Positions 22,390-35,076 are shown, numbered from the stretch's first letter. The stretch: 64,000 nucleotides of DNA from Knoxdaviesia capensis (GCA_001510575.1 LNGK01000004.1:3842667-3906666); one strand, 5' to 3'. Notes: a model not told the origin generated them from the sequence alone. A program made the numbers and translations.

Positions 22390-23812
22390 CTACGCCGACG
22401 TCGCCGCCCGCGAACCTCTCCGCGCGCGGCGCTGGCCGCGGAACTTGCCGGAGTGGTTTTTCATGCTCGACGCAGTGGTGGCCGTGCCGGTAGAGGTCGG
22501 CACCTTGGACGTGCACGACTTGGACGAGGATGCGGCCGCCGCCGACGAGGCGGCCACGGCGGCGTTTTTCACGGGCGCCACCGATGGGACGACGGAGATC
22601 GCCGTGGTCGAGGCGGACGCGGACGCGGCGGTCGGGGTCGCGACGGGCTCGGACGACTCGACGACGGCGGGCTCGGTCGACTCGACGACGGCGGGCTCGG
22701 TCGACGCGGCGGCCACGGCCGGGGCGGTCGTGTTGGAGAACAGCGGCGTGGAGGGCGAGGCGGGAGCGGCGGGGCTGTTGCTGTTGCTGTTGCCGTTGTT
22801 CGAGGCACCGTTGTTGTTGTTGTTGTTGTTGTTGTTGCTGGTGTTGCCGTTGCCTGTGGACGCGCCGTTGCTAGTCGAGGCCGCGTTGCTTTTGCTGCCC
22901 TTGGTGTTGCCGCCCTTGGGAGCCGGACGCTGGGCCCGCGAACCGCCGGGGCGCTGGAAGCCAGAGCCGACGGGGTCCTCGCTGCCGGAAGCCTTGCTCT
23001 TGTTGCCGCCAGTGGCGTTGTTGTTGTTGTTTCCGTTGCCGTTGTTGTTCTTGTTGTTGCCAGCCGGGGCAGCAATAACCTCAAACTTGGTGCAGTCCTC
23101 CTGGGCGCCGCGCTGGGCCACCGGCATAACAACAGGCTGGTGGTTGGCAGCGCTCATGATGGTGCACACACGGTACACACCAACGGGGAGACCGTCGGTG
23201 ACAACAGCCGTGAGCAGACCAGCACCGTTGCCGTCATCGTTGATACCCTTGAAGAAGGCGAACTTGTCGGGCGGGGGCGCGGTGAGCGTCTTGAGTGAGC
23301 CGATGTCCTGCACCGTAACGTGGCAGTGACCGATGATGTTCCCGCGCTCGTCCAGGTCCTGCGGCGACGTGTAGTAGGTGGTGGTCGGGTTGGTGAAGAA
23401 ACCGGCGCGCAGGTTAGTGGTCTGCACGGAAATGTTGAAGTCGGTGCCGGCGGTGATGCGCTCGCCGGGCTGCGGGAAGGTGATGATCGCCGAGACCATG
23501 TTCTCCTTGGCCGGGATGCGGCCCATGGGGATCGGGTTGCACGAGCCGGTGGTCACCTGCGCTCCGTTGGTGATGGTGTCGCCATCGCAGAAATTGATGA
23601 AGTTGAAGGCGTCACTGTGGGGTGGAGAGCGGTTAGCAGACGGTTCGGTGCATATCATGTGCCTTAAGAGAGGAACTTACGTCGCGGACGGGGCCTGGCC
23701 GGCGCCGATGCCGAGAGTTCCGGCTTCCTGACCGGTCAGATCACTGGCGGACTGGATAACGCTGGCCTTGAGGCAAGCTCCGTTGTTGGCATTGTTGTTG
23801 TTGTTGTTTCCG

Positions 23813-23868
<56 letters not shown>

Positions 23869-24150
23869 ATTGTTGCCGTTGTTAGTACTGCCGTTATTGG
23901 TGTTGCCGGAGTTGTTGTTGTTTCCGCCGTTGTTGGTGTTGCCGGTGTTGGTGTTGCCGTCATCCTTGTTGCTATCGTTGTTGCCGTTGTCGGTGTTGCC
24001 CTTGCTAGGCGGGAAGAAGAACGGCGGCCGGTCACCTTTTCCGAAGTTTCGGCGGTAGAGTACGTCTCCGGCGCCCACGGACGGGTTGGCCGAGACAAGT
24101 CCGGACGAAGCGGCAATGGCCAACACGAAAAGAGAACGAACAGAAGTCAT
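22390..24150 (-). CDS. Secreted Asn-rich protein of the fungal 'ribosomal protein s17-like' (misnamed) family
   Basis: The exons are 23681-24150 and 22390-23614 (GTAAGT donor, CACAG acceptor, phase 2), giving 564 residues. The signal peptide is MTSVRSLFVLAIAASSGLVSA. Next come an Asn/Gly-rich spacer with a pure Asn run, then the conserved module from ACLKASVIQSAS through GQAPSATDAFNFINFC, GSCNPIPMGRIPA, GFFTNPTTTYYTSPQ, GHCHVTVQ, FAFFKGIND and SAANHQPVVMPVAQRG. This module is widespread in fungal secreted proteins, often carrying the misleading name ribosomal protein s17. Its biochemical role is not established. The tail is Ser/Thr/Ala-rich and ends in a basic stretch (GQRRARRGSRAA) with no hydrophobic GPI signal, so it is probably secreted or wall-associated by other means. 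Confidence 0.85.
23812..23868. repeat. GTT microsatellite (19 units) coding poly-Asn
   Basis: Nineteen perfect GTT units (AAC on the coding strand) encode an uninterrupted Asn run in the spacer of the secreted protein. Shorter GTT runs flank it and recur in the second exon around 22810-22840. Length variation between isolates is expected because the tract is pure at DNA level. Confidence 0.95.
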
Positions 24151-26220
24151 TTTGGCTGAAGTTCTTGGGTTCTTTTTTTTTCTCCTGTAGCTATCTGGTT
24201 CAGTGAGAAGTTGGCAGAGAGTGGCCTTCTTGTTCAAGTCAAGCTTGGAAGGTTCTTTTTTTCTTGAATGAGTGAATGGACGAGTCTGGAAGCAAATGAT
24301 AAAAGTCCCGATCGACGGTTCTTGGAAAAGAAAAGGTAGACACAAGAAGCGAAAGATGTTAAAAAATTGATATTGGCAGGACAAATGAAGAGACTTGTGA
24401 AGAGTCAATACAAGACGTACTGCCAAATCAAGAGCAAAAAATAGTGGTTGAATATCCCCTGGGATCAAAAAAGAAAGAAATGTAGAAACGGAATTCCAGA
24501 ACTGAAACTAGAATCTATTTTTACAGAATGGAGACCAGTCTCAAGAAAAAAAGAAGAGAAAGGAAAGGACACAAAGAAAAAAACGGAAAGGAAAAGAAAA
24601 GGAAAGAAGGACAGATAGGGTAAGGATGAAGGAAAGAAGTCAAGAAAAAGAAGAGAGGTGAAGAATCACGAAGAAGGCGAGGTGGCCCGGCCTTTAATAT
24701 GAATTGTTCTCTGCATCACCAAGGTCGTGCGTGGGTCGGCGGTTGTCCCGAGTGTGGGAACCTTGGCGCTCTTCCAAAGGCCATAATGTGACATTTCTGC
24801 GGGTGAACAATAACACCGACCACAATGCATATGGGGAGCACACAAACGGAAGGGAAAGCTTCAGGTCCACACAGACCACTTACACCATGTTTCCCCCCTA
24901 CTCTATCCAAACAGCCCAGAATGGGCGAGGCAGGGGGACGTGAGCAAGAAGCGAGAATGGCAGAGGACAGAACGGAACATGGGGGCGTGCAAAAAAGGGC
25001 CCTGAGCGATCAGCCTGGACATGACATTGGGCCCCTCCTCCTCTCCGCGACGGGGGTAATTTTGTGTGTGAGGGAGTTTGAAGGTGGAGGCCGAATATGG
25101 GGGCAGTGTCTCTCAAGGTGGGTGGGAGTGAAGGGCCCTATAGACTCTCACATAAGACAGAGAGTTGCGGTGGTAAGCGCGTGACACCCCAAAGCAACGC
25201 GAAAAACCTGGAGAGTCAGTTAGGAGATGTATCCCTTTCTCTCCCCTCCCCCCCACCCTCCCAATGATCCACTGCAGATTAGCCTGCGATTCACACAAAA
25301 TCTCGAAGATCCAGGTAAGTGGATAACACCCTGTGTTATGGAACCAGGGGTCCCTGTTCCAGTGTGAGAGGGTTGGGGGACACGGTTAAGTTAGGAGGGG
25401 GCGCGGACACCCTCTGGGTTTCTCTCCGAGGCGCTTTTGCGCAGATATACATGACTGCAGAGACACGACTTCAAACTGCGTGGTTTCTCAAACATGCTTA
25501 TGGTCCAAACTGGCTGCACAGGACCAGTAGAAGGAAAAGGTGTCAGCTGTATGAGGTTTTTGGGTGTGCGAGAAAGCAATATGAAAGGTCCGTCAGTCTG
25601 TCTTCGTCTCAACTTGCTTTTGGTTTCCCGTTTGCGCCGCTGCTGTCTGGTCGCAAAGACCACCGACCGCAAGAGATCGGCCTGACCTGGCCAACAATGG
25701 CAATCGATAACGCACTGCCAGTCTGTCGTGCCTGGCCTATCTCCTCTATATCCCAGCTGTGAATATTCGTGGTAGATGCCCGTGGTGCAGATCATCGTGA
25801 AGAGACTCTGGGGTCAGACCGTTGTTGGGTCCGTCACATCCTTGAAATGGATGGTGTGAGCAGCGTGGTAGGAAAGACAACTCCCAATTGCGAGTGGAGA
25901 TAGGGGCGCTATCCGAGCATCATGGTGAAGGTGAAGGAATGGTCACGCACGAAACAAGCAATGATGCAGGCCCAAGGGGAGGCAGTCGCCAGGATATTAT
26001 CGGGGAATAATTATTCTCAGGCCCAGGATGCGGCCGCTCGAGAAAAACAAAAACCCCCCCTTCCCTCCCAGTGAAGAATACCTTCACATTTCCAAGCCGA
26101 AGTCGTGAACTTTGGAAGAGCTGAATAGCAGTCAACCCTGCATCAGGCGCACAATTCTCAAACGCGAGCCAGGGCCGTCTCATTGACAGCGCACAGAAAG
26201 CAAAGGCTGGCACTACAAAA

Positions 26221-26250
26221 TGTACAGTACTGTACAGTACTGTACTGTAT
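26221..26250. repeat. TACAGTACTGTA palindromic repeat
   Basis: Overlapping self-complementary units of ACAGTACTGT are repeated across about 30 bp. The same unit recurs at 27470-27486 and, as TGTACTGTACTGTACTGTA, at 62341-62359. Confidence 0.85.
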
Positions 26251-27469
26251 AAAGCGGGACACAGAAAAAAAACAAGGGGAAATACAGACGAGAGAGAGAG
26301 AAAGGGACCGCGCGCGTCTAAGAAGAACAAAGGGGCGTCGAGCTAAGGTTTTAGGCGAGCGGCCTGGCCAACCATTGAAACCCAAGAATCAGTCAGTTCT
26401 AGTGCAGATGAATTCTGTAACCGAGGAAAAAAAAAAAGCCACGGGCTGGCGCATACCCAAACAGTCCGTCGTTATTTTATCCCATTGTTCGGAAATCTTT
26501 CTTGCGCTTTGCAAAGAAGCGACAGTCAACGACTGGACAACAACGACTGACGTTGAAAGAACGTATTTCGAGTTAAAAATAGAAATCTCTAGAAGACGGC
26601 CTAGAAGTGTTAGAAGCACAAAGAAAGACCGTTAAAGCTGCGTATAAGGAAGGAGAGACCGACGGACTACTCCGTACCTGCCGTCCGCTCGAATTTGAGT
26701 TTGTTCGGAGCGGGTCCAAAGTGTGTTGACCGCCAAAAAACAAAAAACAAAAAAAACGCAGGACCCCCATTCAGCCCAAAACTGGAAGGGGCGCGACGGC
26801 TGTGGCGTCAGGGGCCCTTTCCTCTTCCACTTTAGCCTATAATCTCGTCGCGCCTTCCGTGGAAAGTCTGGCTCGGTCGCGCCTGCCCTCAACGGGACGA
26901 TGGACATATTATTGGTGAGGATAATACCCGTTCTTTACCGTGCACTCTAAAAGTTTAATTTTATAAGTTGTCGCTTCAATGTTCCGAGCTCGACGAGATA
27001 TCGAATGAAAAGCGCAGGTCTCGTATATCCAGCTCCTATCGAGGCTGGAGAGAGCATGGAAAGCGAGAGACAAAAGTGTTTCGCGACGGAATCTTCTTCA
27101 AGCCCGAGGCATCAAGTGGGAAGCGCAGCATGAGTTTTCATGCTGCGCATTATCGCCAATGTGGTTTAGGGTGTTTCCAAGTTTTCCCGGCCCCAGGCCT
27201 GGTATTCTCGTATTGTGGTATCTCGCTCTGGTTTCACACGGCACCTTGTTAAAGGATTGGTGCCCTGGTGTCTTTGGAAGCGAAACAACACTAGTTTCTC
27301 ACCCTCTCCTCCACCACTTGGTGAAGAGGTCGGTACTGCAGCATTCCCATCATTGAAATTCTTGGGACTTTTTCCCTCGTTATGATCCTCGCACTATGCT
27401 GCTTGGACCGTGCTGTACGAAGTAGTTCAAGTCATCCGTAGATGGGAATCTATCTGGTAACGGGCTATG

Positions 27470-27486
27470 TACAGTACTGTACTGTA
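27470..27486. repeat. TACAGTACTGTACTGTA palindromic repeat
   Basis: This is the second copy of the ACAGTACTGT palindrome within the 24-30 kb gene-free interval. Confidence 0.85.
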
Positions 27487-28076
27487 GATCGCTGGGCGCA
27501 GGTGTTAATCCATATAACAATCAAAGAGGCCTAGTTCATGGCGGTAAATGCTCCTATTAAACAACGCATACGTGCATTTTAGGAGGGCGATCAGTATGAA
27601 AAGGGGGCATATGATCCTCGAATAAATGCCGTGTTGTCTGTCGATCACAGAAGAAGCTTGTGGCTTCCATGTCTGTGCTATGGGGATTACCACAAGCAGC
27701 TAAGGCAAAAGAAAATACCAGTGTATAACACCTCGAGTGAAGGCTGTGCAGGAGATCTCTCGCCTCAGCCCAAAAAGCAAGTTGCCCCAGCCCTGGATGA
27801 CATGAGACACATTCTGTATGAGGATCCAGGTCTGTTCCCTGCTCATAAGCGCAGCGGTGGACAGGGTTGTGCTTCAGATTATTCCCACGCCTCCCTACCA
27901 GGTGGAAACCCTGAATATTCCAGAGTTGCACCGCCAAAAGAAACCTGACAGTAGCATGCAGATAAACTCCGATGCAGGCAGACACAGCTTACTTGTTGAT
28001 GTCGTTTTGTTTCCCTTTTCCGGCTTTGCATCCCTTGACGTGCAGGTATGCAGACTGCCCTGCCTTCTGGTATCGG

Positions 28077-28078
<2 letters not shown>

Positions 28079-28109
<31 letters not shown>
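28079..28109. repeat. CT/TC microsatellite
   Basis: About 15 uninterrupted CT dinucleotides lie in intergenic DNA. Confidence 0.95.
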
Positions 28110-28113
<4 letters not shown>

Positions 28114-29193
28114 CATAAAGCATTCACCCCGTTGGTTTCCCAAAAACCATGTTTCCCCCTTTACTGCTTCTCAACTCGATGAAACAGCGCCTGTTTTGTT
28201 CCTTGTCTGTCGAAGTGAAAACTTTTTGGTGGGGTTGTTCCCCTTTCACGTTCCCATGTTCTTATGGATCCGCGAGAGTCTTCCAGAAATATGTGTGACG
28301 GCACATCCTCTGCTATGGCCGCGGATCCCCCTCCGCATCCCGACCACCGCACTTTCATGTGTGAGTCTTGGCCGTCATTCCGGTTGCTGGTCCTTTGCTG
28401 GCAATATTCCCGGTGTGATACAGTATTTCGAAAGATTTTGGATGGGTGATCTCCAAAGACGTGATGATGATCCGTCATATCAGATGCGCTCTGAGTATTA
28501 ACTCGATATGTACATACCTTGTTTTTCTCAACTGCTGGCGACCTTCGGCGGCTCAACCGCCATACGCAGGTACAGTGCATACATATATTGCCCTGGCCCG
28601 TTATGTAGCCCTATTGTATGCAAGGGCAGAGAGAACTCAACGCTCCAAATTCGTTCGCGCCCTGTCGCAGCCAGTGAGCCTATGTCGTCACAGTTCTGTC
28701 CAGTCCCTGAATCAGACCAAGCCACGAAACCTTCTTTCCTTCTGTTTAGTTCCAAATCGCCCCAAAGCTTATCCCCATGCCCCTGTTCCAGTCTCAAGCG
28801 TAAGGCTTCCATTTCCAGCTTTGTAATCCCCTCTCCTCCCATCTCCCTACCTATAGAAAATAAACCTTCCTAGATAGTAAGCCACACCTTGACGAAGAAA
28901 ATCTTAATCCCTCTTGCATAGCCAGCACCTGAGACTCGTTACGTCTGGGAATCCGGGGTGGGGTTTAGCCCTGCTCAGCTCCCCTAGCGGTGCTAAACTG
29001 CTGTTCGACAGGCCCGAAAAGCTAAACTGCGAAATCTCCCGAAAGAATCGCCCTGATCGGGACTCGTTGTAAATCACTTACATGGGTTGCTTTTTCGCTG
29101 ACAGCGTTTGGGAAGGACAGCCGTTGCTGCACATGGAAACGAATTTCGATATGTCATGGCCAACACACTCACAAGTGATCTCCCCCGATTACT

Positions 29194-29213
29194 ATACGGA
29201 GTATCCTCCGTAT
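29194..29213. repeat. Perfect 8-bp inverted repeat with TACGGAGTA motif
   Basis: ATACGGAG and CTCCGTAT are separated by 4 nt. The left arm contains the TACGGAGTA element also seen at 26668-26676 and 63076-63084. Confidence 0.8.
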
Positions 29214-30133
29214 GAGTGTGAGCTTGAACGAGTCCCCTATTTCCGGTTGATACTGGCGGAAATGGTATCTCCAGACCGTCCCTATTTCTCACAACATCAT
29301 TGAGTGACAATTGCATTACATCCCCAACTGGTTTTCATCCAGTCTCTCCAGCTCAACCATATACCACAGTCCTCATGTTATATCCGTTCACCACATGACT
29401 GTGGTTTCGGCAGTTCGGCACACACCTGCTGTTACTTAAGGTCAAAGTCTGCTGCACATCGCTTGCGCCTGTGAAACTTCAATCAGCACATGTCTAGCGC
29501 CACCATCTCGCTTTGCTCGCGTTCATGCCGGTCTGGACTGGCAGACTCCTTTGTTGAGACGAGCGCATTTGGTTCTTTTTGCGAAGAAGCGATGATGTCA
29601 GGAGGCCTTCTCGATGCAGGGCACTCGCCTGCTCCTCATGGTGTTCTGCTGGTGAGTTCCAGGAGTGTCACACACGCCGCACGCTGCGCGCCGCACGCCG
29701 GCCTATGTAAGTTTCGTTTCTCGTGTGTATGTATCACCACCTTGCTAAAAGAGGGGTCTTCACGTATAATCCCCAACTCATCCCCTACAAAAACAGCTTT
29801 AACTGGTTGGCAACGAGGTGTAAGGAAGATAGATATCACTTTCAATTGTGGGTTATTCTCTCCTTAGGGTACACAAAGGTAGGTGTATCAGGGTCTGGAC
29901 TATATATCGGAGACCATCGGGCAGCCTCTTAAGGCCGAGGGCGGCGCGGTAAGACCATGCGATCTTCTCCAAGCCCTCCACAGCGCCGATTGGGTCCAGA
30001 AGTTCAACTGGCTCAGGATCGGTGCCCCAAACAACCACGGGATCTGGCCGCAATAGACAACCGGCACCGATATCTCGTCAAATGAAAGCAACCGACGTCC
30101 AAGGGCCAGTCACGTCTGTATCCAACCAACCCC

Positions 30134-30151
30134 AACCCTAACCCTAACCCC
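30134..30151. repeat. Short interstitial telomere-like repeat
   Basis: Just over two units of AACCCTAACCCTAACCCC lie 370 bp upstream of the MFS transporter start. The repeat matches the TTAGGG telomere unit of most filamentous ascomycetes but is too short to be a chromosome end. Confidence 0.85.
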
Positions 30152-30522
30152 ATTCATGTGCACATAGTTTCGGCCGCCGACGAAGCGAGCCCACATTCTC
30201 GGAGGATCTTTTGACTTTTCTGACCCTTATCAATCAGTGTTGCATTTTCTCTCGCAATTTCTGCTCTTCTGATAATACTTGTCCATTTTTATTCCTTTTC
30301 TTCTTTTCTCCTGTTTTTCATGTGAAAATTCTCATGGTGATGCACAGGTTGTCGCAATTTCGGTTGTGTTTTGCGGCCATTCTTGAGTAAATATCCGGTC
30401 CGCGCTTGGCGACGTCGGACAAACCTGGTTGACTGCGAACCTGCATGTGGCCGTCCATTGCCCAGATATATTTCCGCTTCAGACCAGCAGCGGGAACCTG
30501 AGACCGCCCCCGACAGCCGAGA

Positions 30523-32398
30523 ATGCCGTCTGACTCGCCCGCCGGCCAGCACCGGGCCATCTCGGAGCATGACGCCGGCGTTGAAGGCCGGGACCCGGCA
30601 ACGGTGCCGCTTCTACGCGGCGACAATGCATCAAGAACCAGCACGTTTGGCCAAACGCCGCCCCCGCCTGCGCGGCTGGACCCCGTGCTGGACGACGGCA
30701 TCCCTTTTGCGCCGGCGCCGGCGCCGGTGGTCAGGCTGCGGCCCAGCCGGCCGTGGCAGCTGAGCTCGCCGCTGGCTGTGGTGTGGGTGATCGGCATCTC
30801 CAAGTTCATCGTCAGCTTCTCGGGCGGGCTGGTCGTTCTGCCGATGTACCGGCTGTTTGAAGATGCCTTCTGCCACCAGGTGCTGGGCGATAGCTCGCCG
30901 GGCTTCATGGACGAGCAGCTGTGCAAGCAGCGGGAAGTGCAGTCGGCTTTGGCGTACTTCTTGGGCTGGTCGGCGTTTTCCACCGGCATTGTCGGTCTTC
31001 TGGTTGCTCTTCCCTATAGCATTCTGGCCGATAGGTGAGTTTCTCTGTGCCAGTGGATGGCTTCCACTTCTGGCGTTATACTGACCCGACTGCTGCCCTT
31101 CGCTTCTAGAACCGGCCGCAAGCTCATCTTATGTCTTTCGTGGCTTGGATTGATTTTGAGCATGGCAACAAGTGCCTTCTACCTATATTTCTTCAGAGAC
31201 TCCAACCTCTACCTGTCACTGATTGGAACTGTTTTTCAGTTCCTGGGAGGCGGCATTCCGGTGGCTATTGGAGCGTTGTACTCCATGGCCGCCGATGTTA
31301 CTACGGCCAATACTCGGTAAGATCTCTTGAAAGCCCTGGGCCATGTTGTCCTGTTACGCCTTCTAACTTGGCGTTCGTGATAGGAGCGCGAGTTTCCTCT
31401 ATCTCACCGTTGGCGCCACCAGCGGTGGCCTCATCAGTCCTCCGATCTCCGGAAAGATCATGGAGGCATTCGGCGCCTGGACCCCGGTGGTGATTTCCGC
31501 CTTCTTGGCCCCCCTCGTCTTTGTTCTCATGGCTATAATCCCAGAAACTCTGCCCGAAGACCAAGAAGCCGACTCCACGTCTCCCGCAGCCAAATCGTGG
31601 ATGGCCGCTTTACGCCAGAACGCCAACAAGCTGTTCACCGAGCTGGGGCTTTCCCTTGCGCTCCTGCGAGACCGCAGCATCCTGCTAATCATGGCGGTAT
31701 TCCTCATCCAGAGCCCACTGTACGTGGTCGGCACCACCACGGTGGTGCAGTACCTCGGCGCCGAGTTCCACTGGTCCGTGTCCCGCGCAGCCTACCTGCT
31801 GACCCCGGTGAGCGTGTTCCACGTCGCCGTGCTCGTCAGCCTCCCGCACATCTCCTCCTGGCTCTCGCCCAACCCCGACACCCAGCCCAGCAGCCGGCCG
31901 CAGCGCCCGCCGAGCTGGATCCGCCGCTGGATCCCCATCATGACGCCGTTCGTGCGCGACTGGACGATGACGCGCGCGTCGATGGCCATCCTGTGCGTGA
32001 CGATCCTGATCGAGGCGTTCGGCCGCACCGTGTCCGTGTTCCTCACCGGCCTGATGCTCAGCATGCTCGGCTCCGGGTCCAGCCCGCTCGGCCGCTCCGT
32101 GCTCACCCACTACGTGCCCGCGAACCGCACGTCGCGCCTCATGGCCCTGATCAGCATGGTGGAGACTGTCGGCGTGTTTCTCGGCGGCCCCGTGCTCGCC
32201 CCGCTGTTTGACGTTGGCATGCGTGTGGGCGGTTTCTGGACGGGCTTGCCCTACATCTACATGTCGGTGTTCTGTGCGGCCGTCTATGTCGTTCTGGGAT
32301 ACATCGACATGCCCACTCCCGCCAAAGACTACCAGCCTGCAGCCCAGTCGGATGATTCGTCCGAAACGGAAGAGGAGCCGCTCATCTCCGTTCCGTAA
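30523..32398 (+). CDS. Major facilitator superfamily transporter (three exons)
   Basis: The exons are 30523-31034, 31110-31316 and 31384-32398, all joined in phase 2, giving 577 residues. After a hydrophilic Pro-rich N-terminus, the membrane segments begin at about residue 88 (LAVVWVIGISKFIVSFSGGL). The cytoplasmic loop after TM3 carries ADRTGRKLILCLSWLGL, the MFS D-R-x-G-R-[KR] signature, here created exactly across intron 1. Later helices include SLIGTVFQFLGGGIPVAIGAL, LYLTVGATSGGLISPPISG, VISAFLAPLVFVLMAIIPETL and, after a central loop, ILCVTILIEAFGRTVSVFLTGL. The C-terminus is acidic (DDSSETEEEPLIS). Substrate cannot be told; the layout fits a plasma-membrane H+ antiporter/uniporter. Nothing nearby suggests a substrate. 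Confidence 0.85.
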
Positions 32399-33252
32399 AA
32401 GGCGACTGAATGTCTAGATACATGCGAGACCAGTTCACGTTGCATGTAACATGTTACTACACGATATTTCCAAGCGAGGGATGGGTGGTGTAAGACCGGC
32501 CAGCTTTTGTTTATATGTATCTTTATTGTTTTGGAAACAATTGAAGACATCTCCATTCGCTCTCGTGATTCAGCTGCAGCGTCACCACGGTTTGACGCCG
32601 GAAGGTGCTGTTTCACATGGCGCGGTCCTTGGATGTCGCCTGAATCATGGCGCTTAGAAACCCTAAGATGAAACATGCAATTTAGGGTATCTCGATGTAG
32701 TGCGCCACTGACACGATGGAAGTGGGATGGCTTCTTGTGAAACCTGTCGCGTGTACCTTGGTCTATTTCCACTGGAGGAAAGCTTCTTTTAGAGATGAAA
32801 TTATTGGATTGCTCGCCAGTTACCTAAAACACAAGTTATAACTCCAGCGTAATCCCAAAAGAACCACCCCCCTCCCCCCCAAAAATACCCCCCGAAACCC
32901 AGCAGACAAAGCCAAACAAGACGGAAGAAAAAGGGAAAAAGAGAATTAGAAGAGTAATGAACTCCGAGAAAAAAAGCAAAAAATTAAAAAGAAACGTAAC
33001 GACGTTAAAAATCCCGTTGGGCTTTCGTTCGATACCGAAAACGGGTATGAAATTGGGGGGTATCTTTTTCCTAAGAAAAACGAGGTACTCTATGATGCTG
33101 AACTCCTGGGCTTGATGCTGCTGTAGGCGGTCTCGGGCCTCGACTTTCTGACACAAAGATCCATTACCTCCACCGGAAGCTGCTGGCACTGACTCTAACC
33201 AGTTACTGTACGCCCTGGGTTGCTCAGTTCAATGGCTAGCTATATGTGTCGC
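32399..33252. other. Convergent intergenic region
   Basis: 3' flanks of the transporter and the ceramide glucosyltransferase meet here. AACCCTAAG (about 32658) and TTTAGGGTA (about 32682) face each other. The rest is A-rich with runs of C at 32860-32890. I see no gene. Confidence 0.6.
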
Positions 33253-35076
33253 TCAATCGACACGGTCCTTCCGACGCCCGTCCGAGTCGGGTGTCCGCGC
33301 CCCAAACCGATTATCCCGGGGTTGCACCGGTGTTATCGGGCGGCGCGGGGTGGTCGCCATCTTCATGGGCGGCGGGTCAATCTCAACCACGCTCATATCA
33401 CTAGAGACGCGGAACGAGCGACCCCGCCAGTTGACGGTAGTGCCAAGTAGCACGGCCCATGTCCAGATCGGCATGGCCAGGAGCTCACGGCCCATCCACG
33501 CCAACAACCACTCGGCGAACCTCCGGCGGGGAGTGCCACCGGCGTGGCGTGTGCCGCGCGCAAACGACGGAGTGTCGTGGTCAATATCGATGCTGTCGCC
33601 GGTGTGCAGCTTGCGGAAGGTCATCCAGTCAAGAGAGGCCCAGAGGGTCACAAACGATAGCCAGATCAGGCCCATGGTGCGCCAGGTACCGGAGATTCCG
33701 AGGAAATCCCGGACGGGGCCAATGGTAGTCACACCAAAGGAGAAATATGCACAACACAGCAGTGATTCCACACCGGGCTCGACGAGGGTCGCAGCGAGCA
33801 CGGTCCACTTGCGGGCACGCAGCCAACGGGAGCGGCGACCGAAGTATGCAGGGACGGACATGGAGGCAACCGGCTGCACAACGAGGTCGCCGTGAACGAG
33901 GCCGTGGTTCTTGAAGCCGGCGAGATTGGATCTCCAGAGCAGGTCGCCGATCAGGTGGTCCTCGCAGATGTAAATGGAGAAGTAGTCGATTCCCGTCAAC
34001 ATGTTGGGGTTGCCAGCTAGAATGGGATTCCGGGACGCGTCGGCCAGTTGCTCGATGTGGGCCTTGCGGAACATGTTGCTTTTGCCGACAACACACGGGG
34101 CGATTCCAACGGTGTTGATGGCGCTGTAGAACTTGGCATGTGTGGTGGCCATGAACATCTCGTCGAGACGTCCACCGCCGTTGGTCCAGATCTTCGAGAG
34201 GAGAGACTGCCGGTATGGGGGGATAGATCCCTCTTCATCGTCCATGAGCAGTCCGTGGCCCGAGACCGAGGTGTGGCGCGTATCGACGGTATCGACCACC
34301 AGCGGAAGCTGATGGACAAACTTGTAGGGCTTGCACTGGCCGCCACCAGGCTGGATTCCCAGAAGCTTATCAACCATGCGCCCCATGACGCCCTTGGCCA
34401 CCCACACATTGCTGTCAACAATCCATATCAAGCTATCCTGGGTAGCTTCCCGGTAGGCGCGGCTGATGTTGCGGACCTTGGGGTTCGGGCCGAGATTGTC
34501 TGTGTGGCCATGGACGCCGTGGAGAAACGGGTCCTCTTCCTCAACGAGGACCTGGATATCGAACGAGGAGAAATCGTGGGCAAGTCGTTCAAGAACGGGA
34601 TAGGCAGGGTCGGCCTTCTCCGCAACGCACAGGCGCACAGCGAACTTATCGGCCGGGTAGTCTTGCTGGAAGGTCGAAGCGAGGCATTGGTACAAATTGG
34701 GCTCGAGCCCTTTGACGGGGCGAATGATGGTAACGAAGGGAACGAGCGAGGAATCGAGAGCCGGCGAAACGGGAAGCGACGGTGTTCTTGACAAGCGCGC
34801 AAATCTGTAAACGAGTGGAACCAACGAGAAAAAAAGGAGTGTTATCACGGTCAATACGAGAAATCCGAGGTCGCAGCCACACCTGTCAAGACGGCCCAGA
34901 TCTGACAAGATATATATATTTTTTTATCAAAGCCAAAGAGGGTTATGCGTTAGGGGCCAAGGGTAGCACTAGAAGGAGCGCACATACATTCGAGAAATGC
35001 CTAATATCTGCACGGCAAAGATGAAGAAACTCCAGACCAGACATCCGCAAGCCACGAGTTCTACAAGAGACAACAT
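33253..35076 (-). CDS. Ceramide glucosyltransferase (GT21; two exons)
   Basis: The exons are 34988-35076 and 33253-34804 (GTATGT donor, TTTACAG acceptor, phase 2), giving 546 residues. Exon 1 supplies the membrane anchor (MLSLVELVACGCLVWSFFIF). The catalytic domain shows the GT21 landmarks: TIIRPVKGLEPNLYQCL, LGPNPKVRNISRAYREA, IVDSNVWV (D1), an Asp-Glu in GGRLDEMF, EDHLIGD (D3) and the RRSRW element of the (Q/R)XXRW motif. The enzyme transfers glucose from UDP-glucose to ceramide to make glucosylceramide, on Golgi/ER membranes. Hydrophobic C-terminal segments (such as GIMGLIWLSFVTLWASL-like stretches and MPIWTWAVLLGTTVNW) complete the expected topology. The gene is divergent from SEN2. Confidence 0.9.

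Larger units (their letters stand above)
24151..30522. other. 6.4-kb gene-free interval between divergent genes
   Basis: This is the space between the Asn-rich secreted protein gene and the MFS transporter gene, which diverge. The 500 bp above 24150 is CT-rich in the sense of transcription and is probably leader. No frame resembles a protein. Elements seen are TACAGTACTGTA palindromes (26221-26250, 27470-27486), TACTCCGTA/TACGGAGTA (26668-26676, 29195-29203), a CT microsatellite (28079-28109), and a telomere-like repeat (30134-30151) about 370 bp before the transporter start. Confidence 0.6.

Noticed and set aside
22270..23329. Two long open frames (about 340 and 294 residues) on the plus strand
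   Set aside because: They lie opposite the secreted Asn-rich protein and are Arg/Gly- or Leu/Val-rich by-products of its GC-rich, GTT-rich codon use. The minus-strand gene has conserved motifs and proper splicing.
25319..29932. Several 60-230-residue open frames in the 24-30 kb interval
   Set aside because: None has a recognisable domain, coherent splice sites or a length beyond chance for this composition.
30134..30151. Chromosome end or telomere fusion
   Set aside because: Only about two telomere units are present, with ordinary genes on both sides.
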